From Acidimicrobiia bacterium (GTDB taxonomy: Bacteria; Actinomycetota; Acidimicrobiia; IMCC26256; PALSA-555): a DNA stretch of 64,000 bases. Location of the stretch: the NCBI GenBank assembly GCA_035948415.1, contig DASZJD010000054.1:55600-119599 (forward strand), read 5' to 3'. This document shows, in pieces, positions 39,887 through 47,549 of this stretch; the stretch's first letter is position 1; every line of letters starts with the position of its first letter. The position numbers were made by a program, and so were the translations under genes. The notes below the pieces were generated by a model. It made no database searches, was not told the origin of the DNA, and worked only from the letters and a program-made list of their open reading frames with translations.

Positions 39887-40498
39887 TTACCAGCCTCGCT
39901 GCGCCCAGTCCTCGAGGTGCGGGCGCTCCTCCCCGACGGTCGTGTCGAGCCCGTGGCCGGGCAGGACGAGCAGGTCGGCCGGCAGGGTGAAGAGGCGCCG
40001 GTCGATCGAGCCGAGGATCTCGTCGAAGCTGGCGCCGGGGCTCGACGTGTTCCCGGGGCCGCCCGGGAACAGCGTGTCCCCGGTGAAGACGATCGGCTTG
40101 CCCTCGAGGAGAAACGACGTCGACCCGGGCGTGTGGCCGGGCGTGTGGACGGACCGGAGGCGCAGGTCGCCGACGCGGTAGACCTCGTCGTCGGGGATCA
40201 CGAAGTCGTACGCCGGCAGCATGGCGGCGTCGGCGGCGGCGATGCCGACGTCGATCCCGGCGTCGCGCACGGCGGTGACCGCCTGGATGTGGTCCCAGTG
40301 GCCGTGCGTGGTCAGCACCCGGCGAACGCCGGTGGCCCGCGCGACGTCGAGCAGCAGCTCGTGCTCGTTGGCGGCATCGAGGAGGACGGCCGAGCCGGTG
40401 CGCTTGTCGCGCACGACGAACACGTTGTTCTCGAACGGTCCGACCACGATCTTGTCGATCCGCACGTCGGCGTCCTCGAAGTGGGCGGGGGCGGCCAT
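39887..40498 (-). CDS. Metallo-beta-lactamase-fold hydrolase (glyoxalase II-like)
   Basis: This 203-residue protein has all MBL-fold metal ligands: THGHWDH (about residues 64-70), HTPGHTPG (about 118-125), GDTLFPGGPG (about 140-149) and PGHG near 185. Size and motifs match hydroxyacylglutathione-hydrolase-like or persulfide-related enzymes. In an organism with ergothioneine genes nearby the thiol ester substrate is open. The ATG at 40498 has TACCCT 6 nt upstream. Confidence 0.88.
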   Translation of the reverse strand: MAAPAHFEDADVRIDKIVVGPFENNVFVVRDKRTGSAVLLDAANEHELLLDVARATGVRRVLTTHGHWDHIQAVTAVRDAGIDVGIAAADAAMLPAYDFVIPDDEVYRVGDLRLRSVHTPGHTPGSTSFLLEGKPIVFTGDTLFPGGPGNTSSPGASFDEILGSIDRRLFTLPADLLVLPGHGLDTTVGEERPHLEDWAQRGW

Positions 40499-40504
40499 CG
40501 GGCC

Positions 40505-40510
40505 AGGGTA
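40505..40510 (-). promoter_or_regulatory. Putative -10 box TACCCT of the MBL-fold gene
   Basis: TACCCT on the minus strand is 6 nt upstream of the ATG at 40498. It fits the leaderless arrangement. Confidence 0.4.
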
Positions 40511-40607
40511 GGTCCGGGCAAGCCGGGTCATCACCGCCGGGCGCGCGCCCCTCGCCCGTGTGGGGCGCTCGACGGTACGCCGGGCCGGAGTAGCGTCACC
40601 CGACGCC

Positions 40608-41792
40608 ATGGACTTTCGCGACTCGCCGAGCGAGGCAGCCTTTCGGGACGAGGTCCGGGCCTGGCTGGCCGAGCACCTGACCGGTGAGTTCGCCGAACTC
40701 GGTGGCCGAGGTGGGCCCGCGGACGAGACCGCCTGGGACACCCGGGTCGATTGGGAGAAGCTGCTCGGCAAGGACCGCTGGCTCGGCCTGGCGTGGCCGG
40801 AGGAGTTCGGTGGCCGGGCCGCGAGCTTCGCCGAGCAGGTGATCTTCAACGAGGAGTACGCGAAGGCCGACGCGCCGGCTCGGATCAGCCTCTTCGGTGA
40901 GGGGCTCTTCGCGCCGACGCTCCTCGCCTACGGGACCGAGGACCAGAAGCGCCGGTTCCTGCCGAAGATCCAGTCGGTCGAGGAGCTGTGGTGCCAGGGC
41001 TACTCGGAGCCCGGTGCCGGCTCCGACCTCGCCGGCGTCCAGACCCGCGGGGTCCGAGACGGCGACCAGTGGGTCGTGAACGGCCAGAAGGTCTGGACCA
41101 CGCTGGCGCACCGAGCCCAGTGGTGCTTCTGCGTTACCCGCACGGCCGCGGGCTCCGAGGGCCACGCCGGGCTCTCGTACCTGCTCATCCCGATGGACCA
41201 GCCCGGCGTCGAGGTGCGTCCGCTCCGACAGATGACCGGAACCGCCGAGTTCAACGAGGTGTTCTTCTCGGACGCGCGCACCGACGTCGCCAACGTGCTC
41301 GGCGAGGTCGACGACGGCTGGAAGGTCGCGATGGCCACGCTCGGCTTCGAGCGCGGGACTGCATTCCTGTCGCAGCAGCTCCGGTTCTCGCGCGAGCTGG
41401 CCGAGGTCGTCGACGCCGCACGCGAGCACGGCGTCGCCGACGACCCGATCGTCCGCCAGGAGCTCGCCGACTCCTACTGCGGCGTCCAGATCATGAAGTT
41501 CAACGGCATGCGGATGCTCACGAGCCTCGTCAAGCGGGGGGAGCTCGGCCCCGAGGCGAGCATCGGGAAGCTCTACTGGAGCACGTGGCACCGCACCCTC
41601 GGCGAACGAGCCCTGCGCGTGCTCGGAGCCGACGGGCTGTGCCTGCCGGACGACGGACCCGGCTACGAGCTCGACGAGCTGCACCGGATCTTCCTGTTCA
41701 GCCGGGCCGAGACCATCTACGCCGGATCGAGCGAGATCCAGCGCAACATCATCGGGGAGCGGGTGCTGGGGCTCCCGCGCGAGCCCCGCTGA
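40608..41792 (+). CDS. Acyl-CoA dehydrogenase, alpha-like subunit
   Basis: This 394-residue flavoenzyme has FAD/substrate segments CQGYSEPGAGSDLAG (about residues 127-141) and, at the end, ETIYAGSSEIQRNIIGERVL (about 368-387). The Glu of MCAD-type enzymes (YEGTS) is Ala here (YAGSS), so catalysis would use the other known Glu position, perhaps in LGFERGT near 247. This is typical of mycobacterial FadE subunits that form heterotetramers encoded in pairs. The next gene is its likely partner. The ATG at 40608 is 11 nt after TAGCGT. Confidence 0.9.
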   Translation: MDFRDSPSEAAFRDEVRAWLAEHLTGEFAELGGRGGPADETAWDTRVDWEKLLGKDRWLGLAWPEEFGGRAASFAEQVIFNEEYAKADAPARISLFGEGLFAPTLLAYGTEDQKRRFLPKIQSVEELWCQGYSEPGAGSDLAGVQTRGVRDGDQWVVNGQKVWTTLAHRAQWCFCVTRTAAGSEGHAGLSYLLIPMDQPGVEVRPLRQMTGTAEFNEVFFSDARTDVANVLGEVDDGWKVAMATLGFERGTAFLSQQLRFSRELAEVVDAAREHGVADDPIVRQELADSYCGVQIMKFNGMRMLTSLVKRGELGPEASIGKLYWSTWHRTLGERALRVLGADGLCLPDDGPGYELDELHRIFLFSRAETIYAGSSEIQRNIIGERVLGLPREPR

Positions 41793-41808
41793 GGAAGGGG
41801 AAGAAGGA

Positions 41809-42939
41809 ATGAACTTCGCGTTCTCTGACGAGCAGGAGCAGCTGCGGGACGCGGTGCGCAAGTTCCTGGACGCCAAGAGCCCCGAGGCCGAGGTCCGGCG
41901 GCTCATGGAGACCACCGAGGGCTACGACCCGGCCGTCTGGGCCCAGATGGCCCAGGAGCTCGGGCTCCAGAGCCTGCACCTCCCCGAGGCTCACGGCGGC
42001 CAGGGGTTCTCGTTCGTGGAGCTCGGCATCGTGCTCGAGGAGATGGGCCGGGTGCTGCTCTGCGCCCCGTACTTCTCGACCGTCTGCCTGGCCGCGAACG
42101 CGGTCATGAACGCTGGGACCGACGCCCAGCAGGGGGAGCTGCTGCCGGGCATCGCCGCGGGCGACACCATCGCGACCCTGGCGTTCACCGAGCCGAACGG
42201 GAAGTGGGACGCCTCGGGGATCACGATGGAGGCCAAGGGCTCGGGGGATTCGTGGACCCTCGCCGGGTCGAAGATGTTCGTGATCGACGGCCACACCGCG
42301 AACACGATCATCGTGGTGGCCCGCCAGGCCGGGACGACCGGAGCGGACGGGATCGGGTTCTTCGTGGTCGACGCCGACGCCAAGGGGCTCACCCGGACCC
42401 CGCTCGCGACGATGGACCAGACCCGGAAGCAGGCCCGCCTCGACTTCGACGGGGTCGCCGCGGCGCCGCTGGGCGAGCCGGGCGCCGGGTGGACGGCGCT
42501 GTCGAAGACCCTCGACCAGGCCGCGGTCTGCCTGGCCAACGAGATGGTCGGCGGCGCCCAGCGGGTCCTGGACATGTCGGTCGAGTACGCGAAGGTGCGC
42601 GTCCAGTTCGGGCGCCCGATCGGCTCGTTCCAGGCGATCAAGCACAAGTGCGCCGACATGCTGCTCGAAGTCGAGTCGGGCAAGTCCGCCGCCTACTACG
42701 CGGCGTGGGCCGCGGCCGAGGACAACGAGGAGCTGCCGGTCGTGGCCAGCCTCGCCAAGGCGTACTGCTCGGACGCGTACTTCCACGCCGCCGCCGAGAA
42801 CATCCAGATCCACGGGGGCATCGGGTTCACCTGGGAGCACCCCGCGCACCTCTACTTCAAGCGGGCCAAGAGCTCCGAGATCCTCCTCGGCGACGCCACC
42901 TACCACCGGGAGCTGCTGGCGCAGCGCATCGGGATCTGA
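41809..42939 (+). CDS. Acyl-CoA dehydrogenase, beta-like subunit
   Basis: A 376-residue ACAD with a weak N-terminal domain, LAFTEPNGKWDASG in place of the usual TEP.AGSD motif (about residues 124-137), and VQFGRPIGSFQAIKHKCADM (about 265-284), IHGGIGFTWEHPAHLYFKRA near 330. It is less conserved at the catalytic base. It starts 16 nt after the first ACAD gene, behind a strong SD (AGGAAGGGGAAGAAGGA). The two probably form an alpha2beta2 enzyme for a bulky acyl-CoA such as a steroid side chain; this is inference from mycobacterial pairs. Confidence 0.9.
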   Translation: MNFAFSDEQEQLRDAVRKFLDAKSPEAEVRRLMETTEGYDPAVWAQMAQELGLQSLHLPEAHGGQGFSFVELGIVLEEMGRVLLCAPYFSTVCLAANAVMNAGTDAQQGELLPGIAAGDTIATLAFTEPNGKWDASGITMEAKGSGDSWTLAGSKMFVIDGHTANTIIVVARQAGTTGADGIGFFVVDADAKGLTRTPLATMDQTRKQARLDFDGVAAAPLGEPGAGWTALSKTLDQAAVCLANEMVGGAQRVLDMSVEYAKVRVQFGRPIGSFQAIKHKCADMLLEVESGKSAAYYAAWAAAEDNEELPVVASLAKAYCSDAYFHAAAENIQIHGGIGFTWEHPAHLYFKRAKSSEILLGDATYHRELLAQRIGI

Positions 42940-43062
42940 CCCGAGCTCCCGGCCCCGGGCGGAACAAGGGCCCGCCTCCGGCGGTTCTCGCGCTCCAGTG
43001 CGGCCCTCAGCCGCCGATGTATGTGGGGAGGCCGCGGGAGCGCGGTCGAGGGAGGCTCGGTC

Positions 43063-43167
43063 ATGACGGCGCTGGTGGAGGACCTCGTGCTCCGCACCGC
43101 GTGGCTGCTGGCCACGACCTCGGTCGTCCTTGCCTTCGCCGCCCGCCTGCACGTCCCCATCACCTGA
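43063..43167 (+). CDS. 34-residue single-helix membrane peptide
   Basis: ATG at 43063 after GGGAGG (8-nt spacing) opens a 34-codon frame: MTALVEDLVLRT, one hydrophobic helix (about residues 12-28) and RLHVPIT. No similar family is known to me. SD, codon use and the clean hydrophobic profile support it. Confidence 0.5.
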   Translation: MTALVEDLVLRTAWLLATTSVVLAFAARLHVPIT

Positions 43168-43198
43168 TCCGCCCGGCCGGGGCGGCGCGGGCCGCCGG

Positions 43199-43204
43199 TA
43201 ACCT
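43199..43204 (+). promoter_or_regulatory. Putative -10 box TAACCT
   Basis: TAACCT is 6 nt before the GTG at 43211, as at other leaderless-type starts. Confidence 0.4.
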
Positions 43205-43210
43205 GCGCCC

Positions 43211-43669
43211 GTGCCACTGATTGCCGGCATGCTGGCGGTCGGCTTGGTCCTGGCGATCGCCGCCGTCTTCGTGGTGCGGGAGGCGGGCCGCATCGCCCGC
43301 CGGCCGCCGCCGGCGCTCTTCGACCCCGACGACGCGTTCGACTACGTCGTCGCCGAGCTCCCGGACGACGTGGCCGCCACGCTGACCCCGGACGACGTCC
43401 GTCGGATCCTCGACTTCGAGATCGAGTACTTCCGGAACAAGGGGGTGGCCGGCAACGGCTCCGAGCACGGCCCCGCCGGCCCGGTGGTGTTCGGCGGCGC
43501 CGAGACCATCGCCTACATCCTCAAGCGTTCCGCCGCCACCGGCGAGGCGTACCTCCCCGAGCAGGTGCACGGGGTCGTCGCCACCCAGCTCGACTACCTG
43601 CGCGCGATCGGCGCCGTCGGGCCGCCGACCCTCAACCTCGACGACGCCGGCGAATCGTCCTCGGGCTGA
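43211..43669 (+). CDS. Membrane-anchored small protein of unknown function
   Basis: The 152 residues begin with a hydrophobic N-terminal helix (about 3-23, LIAGMLAVGLVLAIAAVFVV), then a basic patch and an alpha-helical cytoplasmic part containing DPDDAFDYVVAELPDDV, LTPDDVRRILDFEIEYFRNKG and a final AIGAVGPPTLN. Similar proteins occur in other actinobacteria, without a known role. GTG start at 43211 with TAACCT 6 nt upstream. It is followed by the strong-SD mini-ORF at 43721. Confidence 0.7.
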   Translation: MPLIAGMLAVGLVLAIAAVFVVREAGRIARRPPPALFDPDDAFDYVVAELPDDVAATLTPDDVRRILDFEIEYFRNKGVAGNGSEHGPAGPVVFGGAETIAYILKRSAATGEAYLPEQVHGVVATQLDYLRAIGAVGPPTLNLDDAGESSSG

Positions 43670-43720
43670 GGCGTCGGCGTGCTACAAGTGGAGCCACCAG
43701 GGAAAGGAGGTGGTCCACGC

Positions 43721-43762
43721 ATGCATGATCGAAACGGGACCCTGGAGGTGCGCGGCCGTTAG
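43721..43762 (+). other. 13-codon ORF behind a perfect Shine-Dalgarno, in frame with a longer peptide after TAG
   Basis: AAAGGAGGT (43703-43711) is the best ribosome-binding site in the window. The ATG at 43721 (9-nt spacing) encodes MHDRNGTLEVRGR and ends with TAG at 43760-43762. The same frame continues as VTPWLDRLAESNRRTGVHPA, which looks protein-like, for about 45 more codons before the 43871 hairpin. Possibilities are a leader peptide, stop-codon readthrough, or the 5' part of a decayed gene. An ATG at 43725 opens another frame (MIETGPWRC...) and is less well spaced. Confidence 0.4.
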
Positions 43763-43870
43763 GTCACACCTTGGCTGGACCGCCTGGCGGAATCCAACCG
43801 CCGCACCGGCGTCCACCCGGCGGGGATTGGTCCCACCCGCGCTCTCGGGTCGACGCAACCGACAGCCGAT

Positions 43871-43902
43871 GGCGGTGCGGGGCGTTCGCGCCCCGCACCG
43901 CC
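43871..43902 (+). terminator. Perfect 14-bp hairpin with TTCG loop
   Basis: GGCGGTGCGGGGCG, TTCG, then the exact complement CGCCCCGCACCGCC. It is the strongest hairpin seen here and lies between the mini-ORF region and the gene at 43945. No U tract follows. A terminator or RNA 3' end is likely. Confidence 0.6.
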
Positions 43903-43931
43903 GCGTCCAGTGGCCGCCGCCTGCCCGTCGC

Positions 43932-43937
43932 TACGCT
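43932..43937 (+). promoter_or_regulatory. Putative -10 box TACGCT
   Basis: TACGCT is 7 nt before the GTG at 43945. Confidence 0.4.
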
Positions 43938-43944
43938 GCCCGCC

Positions 43945-44163
43945 GTGGCGCGGCCAACCCGGTTCGAGGCCTTCCGCTACCTCGGTGACAAGCGCACCCA
44001 GGTCGTCTACGACCTCGACGCCGATGACCCGGACGTCGAGGCCGCCGTCGCCGAGCTGATGGACTCGGAGGAGTTCGCGGCCTTCGCCCCCGACACCCTG
44101 GCCGAGGCCGGCAACCGCGGCTACCGACCGCACCGCCCGCTGCGGCGAGCCCGGGCCGTCTGA
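43945..44163 (+). CDS. Small conserved-looking acidic protein
   Basis: The 72 residues (start ARPTRFEAFRYLGDKRTQVVYDLD) have a strand-rich beginning and an acidic helix (DPDVEAAVAELMDSEEFAAFAPD), ending in an Arg-rich tail. No membrane segment. Similar short actinobacterial proteins are annotated as hypothetical. The GTG at 43945 lies 7 nt after TACGCT. Convergent to the DUF1802 gene, 18 nt away. Confidence 0.65.
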   Translation: MARPTRFEAFRYLGDKRTQVVYDLDADDPDVEAAVAELMDSEEFAAFAPDTLAEAGNRGYRPHRPLRRARAV

Positions 44164-44181
44164 AGCCGGGCGGGCGTCCGC

Positions 44182-44775
44182 TCAGGCCGCCAGCGGCTCC
44201 AGCGGGCGGCCCAGCTGCTGCTCCACGAGTCGCACGCGGGCCTCGAAGGTCGCCGTGGTGAGCGCGGGCTCGGCGGGCACCGACGACGGGTCGTCTGGGA
44301 GGCCGGCCACGTCCACCCAGGACGTGCAGCCCCGGTAGGCGGGGTCGAACGGCGCCACGACCGGCTCGCGGAGCCGGTAGGCGCGGACGGCCAGGACCCA
44401 CAGCGGGTCCCGGCGCTTCCAGCTCAGGCGGCTGCTCGCGTAGTCCGGGGTCCAGATGAGCTTCGAGTCGAGCTCGGCCAGCTCCTCCGGTTCGGTCACC
44501 GTGACGGCGCCCGTGATCTCGGCCCAGCCGTCGATCCGAACCTCGTCCTCGGGGGGCGCCGCCGCCTCGGTCTCGTGGACCCACCGCCGGTACGCGGGCT
44601 TCAAGAGGTCCTCGCGCTGGTGCTCCACCGTCGGGTACAGCCAGCACCGCTGGGCCCGGACGGCGAAGTGACGGCCCTCCTCGCGGAGGCCCCCCTTGCG
44701 GACGTCGAGGATCTGCTCGCCGGCGAGCAGGGCCCGGACGACCACCGCCCACTCCTTGAAGGCAGGCACGGCCAC
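44182..44775 (-). CDS. DUF1802 family protein
   Basis: The 197-residue protein has the DUF1802 opening AFKEWAVVVRALLAGEQ, then LDVRKGGLREEGRHFAV and RCWLYPTVEHQ (residues up to about 51), all typical of the family. The function is unknown. It is soluble. The GTG start at 44775 is 7 nt after TATCCT. Its neighbour upstream is the glycosyltransferase gene, on the same strand but separated by 93 nt. Confidence 0.82.
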   Translation of the reverse strand: MAVPAFKEWAVVVRALLAGEQILDVRKGGLREEGRHFAVRAQRCWLYPTVEHQREDLLKPAYRRWVHETEAAAPPEDEVRIDGWAEITGAVTVTEPEELAELDSKLIWTPDYASSRLSWKRRDPLWVLAVRAYRLREPVVAPFDPAYRGCTSWVDVAGLPDDPSSVPAEPALTTATFEARVRLVEQQLGRPLEPLAA

Positions 44776-44782
44776 GGTCCGG

Positions 44783-44788
44783 AGGATA
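44783..44788 (-). promoter_or_regulatory. Putative -10 box TATCCT of the DUF1802 gene
   Basis: TATCCT on the minus strand is 7 nt upstream of the GTG at 44775. Confidence 0.4.
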
Positions 44789-44868
44789 CCGACGTCGCCC
44801 GGCCGACCCGCTCCGTGGCTGCCGGCGTCGAGCCGCCGGTGCCCGGAGGCCGGCGCGAGCGCCGGCCG

Positions 44869-45987
44869 TCAGCGGCGCCCGAGGGCGCGGTACGTGGCGG
44901 CGAACCGCTCCACCGATCCGTCCCATCCGTACCGAGCCACGCGGGCTCGCCCGCGCTCGGACAGCTGGCGACGGAGCTGCTCGTCGTCGAGCACACGGGC
45001 GAGCGCGCTCGCGAGCTCGTCCGCGTCGCCGGGGTCGATCAGCAGCGCGGCGTCGCCGAGCACCTCGGGGAGCGGCCCCGCGTTCGAGGCGACGACGGGG
45101 ATGCCGGCCCGCATCGCCTCGAGCGGTGGCAGCCCGAACCCCTCGTAGACCGACGGGTAGGCGAGGACCGAGGCGCCGGCGAGCAGGTCGTCGCGGCTGC
45201 GATCGTCGAGCCAGCCCGGCCGCCGCACCCGGTCGCCGTGACCGGCCCGCGCGACTGCGGCCCGGAAGGCCTGCACCCCCCAGCCGTCAGGCCCCGCGAC
45301 GACGAGGGCCAGGTCCCGATCGGTCGCGGCCAGCGCGTCGAAGGCCCGCACGAGGGTCGGGAGGTTCTTGCGGGGCTCGACCGTCCCCACCGCCAGGACG
45401 TATCGCTCGCTCCCGGCCAGGCCGCGGCCACGGGCGGCGTCGCCCGTCGGTCGTGCGTCGAGCCCGGGCGCGATGGTCACGACGCGCTCGGCGGGGAGGC
45501 GGTAGTGGTCGCGGACCTCGGCGGCGACGAACTGGCTGTAGGTGTGGATCGTCGCCCCCCGGTCCACCGCGACCTGGACCAGCCGGGGATAGTGGCGCGC
45601 CTCGGGGCTCGACAGCTCGGGGTAGCGGATGTGCGTCAAGTCGTGAACGGTGAGCAGGACCGGCGCCCGAGCCGGCGGCGCGACGTGGAGCGAGTGGACC
45701 ACGTCGACCGGCCCCGTCCATCGCTCGACGCGAGGCCACGCGATGCGGGGCCAGAGCGCACGCGTCAGCCGGGCCGGAAAGCGGCGGGTGGCGGCGTGGA
45801 CGGAGGGGGGCAGGGTGCCCGCCAGGCGGTTGCGTCCCCGCCAGGTGATGGCGAAGGCCGTGACGTCGAGGTCCGTGCGAGCCGCCAGGTGCTCGAGGAG
45901 CCCGCCGGCGACGTTCCCGACCCCGGTCCGCACCCCGAGCGACGACGTCGCGTCGAGCGCCACGCGCAGGCGTGGCTCCGAGCTCAC
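44869..45987 (-). CDS. Glycosyltransferase family 4
   Basis: A 372-residue GT-B enzyme. N-terminal loop TSSLGVRTGVGNVAGGLLEHL (first Gly-rich stretch near residue 20), LLTVHDLTHIRYPE (about 112-125) and the C-terminal LAVGTVEPRKNLPTLVRAFD (about 200-219) and SVYEGFGLPPLEAMRAG (about 285-301) resemble mannosyl/rhamnosyltransferases of GT4. GTG start at 45987, overlapping the flippase stop by 4 nt, so the two act together in glycan assembly. Confidence 0.88.
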   Translation of the reverse strand: MSSEPRLRVALDATSSLGVRTGVGNVAGGLLEHLAARTDLDVTAFAITWRGRNRLAGTLPPSVHAATRRFPARLTRALWPRIAWPRVERWTGPVDVVHSLHVAPPARAPVLLTVHDLTHIRYPELSSPEARHYPRLVQVAVDRGATIHTYSQFVAAEVRDHYRLPAERVVTIAPGLDARPTGDAARGRGLAGSERYVLAVGTVEPRKNLPTLVRAFDALAATDRDLALVVAGPDGWGVQAFRAAVARAGHGDRVRRPGWLDDRSRDDLLAGASVLAYPSVYEGFGLPPLEAMRAGIPVVASNAGPLPEVLGDAALLIDPGDADELASALARVLDDEQLRRQLSERGRARVARYGWDGSVERFAATYRALGRR

Positions 45988-47327
45988 AACTCGAGCGGCT
46001 CGTGCTCGATCTGCTCGACGAGCTCGGCCAGGCTGTCCGACGGCACGCCGGCCCGAATCTGCCGCAGCAACATCACGCCCATGGCGCCGGCGCTGATGAC
46101 CGCCCCGACGATGAACCCGACCTCCACGCGGACGAAGAGGTCGCCGCCGGCGGTGCCGGCGTAGATCACGAAGCCGATGAGCCCGGCGATCCAGCCGGCC
46201 AAGGCCTTGGCGTGGCCCATCAGGGCGATGAGGCCCTGCGCGAGGGTCAGGGCGAGGATGAAGAGCGCGCTCCCCGCGGCGAGGAGGGCCACGTCGGCGT
46301 TCCCGAGATGGAACTTGCTGCCGAAGAGGATCTTCCCCGCGAAGGGCCCGACCGTCCCCCCGCCGAGCACGCCGATCGCGCCGATCGCGACCACGACGGT
46401 CACCAGCTTGCGCAGGCTCCTCCGGAACTCGTCGTGGCGGCCGGAGCCCGCGAGCGCGGCCAGCTTCGGGAGCAGGGCCGCCTGCACCGCCTGGAACAGC
46501 AGGATCGGCACCCGAGACAGGAACAGGCCGACGATGAAGTCGGCGACCGCCTTCTTCTGGCTGCTCGTCGACAGGAGCTGGGCCCCGAGGAACGGGGCGT
46601 AGCTCAACGCTTGGGCGCACAGCGACCCCCCGAGCAGGTAGCCGAGGTTGGTCGACAGCTCGGACCACCGCGCCTCCGGCCCCGGTGCGAGCAGCCCCTG
46701 CTGTCCGGCCACGGACACCGCGGTGGCCAAGACGGGGGGCACGGCGAGGCAGAGGCCGTAGTAGAACGGGTTGGCCACCCCGGCGAAGGCGAGGACCGCG
46801 CACGGCAGCAGGCGAATGACGCCCTCGGCGCCGAGGATCATGCCGTAGGGGCCGAACCGGCCGTTGCCGGCCAGCGTGCCCCGGGTGAGGTGCTCGGTGA
46901 AGTAGGTGAGGAGGGCGATCCCGAGGCAGACGATCAGGCCCGCGTTGCCGTTGAAGATCTTGTCCACGATCGGGGTCCCGAAGGCGGCGGCGATCGTGAG
47001 GACGACGAGCGCGGTGGCGAGGCTCGCCCCGAGGTACGCGGCCCGCATCGTGACCGGCCCGCCGCCGATCCTCCGGACCCGTCGGTCCGACACCGCTCGG
47101 GCCACCTCCTGCTCGAGGGGCAGGAAGAACCCGGGGGCGAGCACGAAGACGAAGACCCAGAGCGCGTTGAGCGCGGTGTAGTTGGGCTTGGCCAGGGCCC
47201 GGAACGACAGGATCTGGAACCCGTACGTGGTGATCCCGGACACGATGAGCCCGGCGCCGACCACGAAGGTCCCCTCGGGCACCGGTCGCCGGGCGGCTGC
47301 GATCAGCCGTTGAGCGCGTTGCGACAC
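45984..47327 (-). CDS. Polysaccharide flippase-like membrane protein (MOP superfamily)
   Basis: The 447-residue protein has about 12 to 14 membrane helices spread over its whole length and a short cytoplasmic tail. Charged loops such as EQEVARAVSDRRVRR (about residues 72-86), and layout, match Wzx/MviN-like lipid-glycan flippases. With the overlapping GT4 gene it probably moves a lipid-linked glycan across the membrane. GTG start at 47327, with TAGGCT 8 nt upstream. Confidence 0.8.
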   Translation of the reverse strand: MSQRAQRLIAAARRPVPEGTFVVGAGLIVSGITTYGFQILSFRALAKPNYTALNALWVFVFVLAPGFFLPLEQEVARAVSDRRVRRIGGGPVTMRAAYLGASLATALVVLTIAAAFGTPIVDKIFNGNAGLIVCLGIALLTYFTEHLTRGTLAGNGRFGPYGMILGAEGVIRLLPCAVLAFAGVANPFYYGLCLAVPPVLATAVSVAGQQGLLAPGPEARWSELSTNLGYLLGGSLCAQALSYAPFLGAQLLSTSSQKKAVADFIVGLFLSRVPILLFQAVQAALLPKLAALAGSGRHDEFRRSLRKLVTVVVAIGAIGVLGGGTVGPFAGKILFGSKFHLGNADVALLAAGSALFILALTLAQGLIALMGHAKALAGWIAGLIGFVIYAGTAGGDLFVRVEVGFIVGAVISAGAMGVMLLRQIRAGVPSDSLAELVEQIEHEPLEL

Positions 47328-47335
47328 CGCGGCGC

Positions 47336-47341
47336 AGCCTA
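47336..47341 (-). promoter_or_regulatory. Putative -10 box TAGGCT of the flippase gene
   Basis: TAGGCT on the minus strand lies 8 nt before the GTG at 47327. Identical hexamer and spacing occur at 13824 and 24869. Confidence 0.45.
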
Positions 47342-47395
47342 CTGACGGACCACCGGTCGGCCGGAAGTCGCGCCCGGATCATGCAAGATGAGACC

Positions 47396-47485
47396 GTGAG
47401 TACGCGAACGCTCATCGTGCTCGCCGCGCTCTGCGCGGTGGCGATCTTGGCCGCCTCCGCCATCCAGATCCTGATCGCCCGCTGA
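47396..47485 (+). CDS. 29-residue membrane peptide
   Basis: GTG at 47396 opens MSTRTLIVLAALCAVAILAA then SAIQILIAR, stop TGA. It is almost all one membrane helix with a basic start and end. CAAGAT lies 6 nt before. It precedes the E3 gene by 64 nt. No family is recognised. Confidence 0.45.
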   Translation: MSTRTLIVLAALCAVAILAASAIQILIAR

Positions 47486-47549
47486 GCCCGGCTCGTCCGG
47501 GTGGGCCCGGACCGATAGGGAAGAATGAGCGCCGACGAGAGGAGCAGGC

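Noticed and set aside
43670..43944. tRNA or known structured RNA in the gap
   Set aside because: No cloverleaf or CCA-like end and no riboswitch core was found. Only the mini-ORF and the hairpin are supported.
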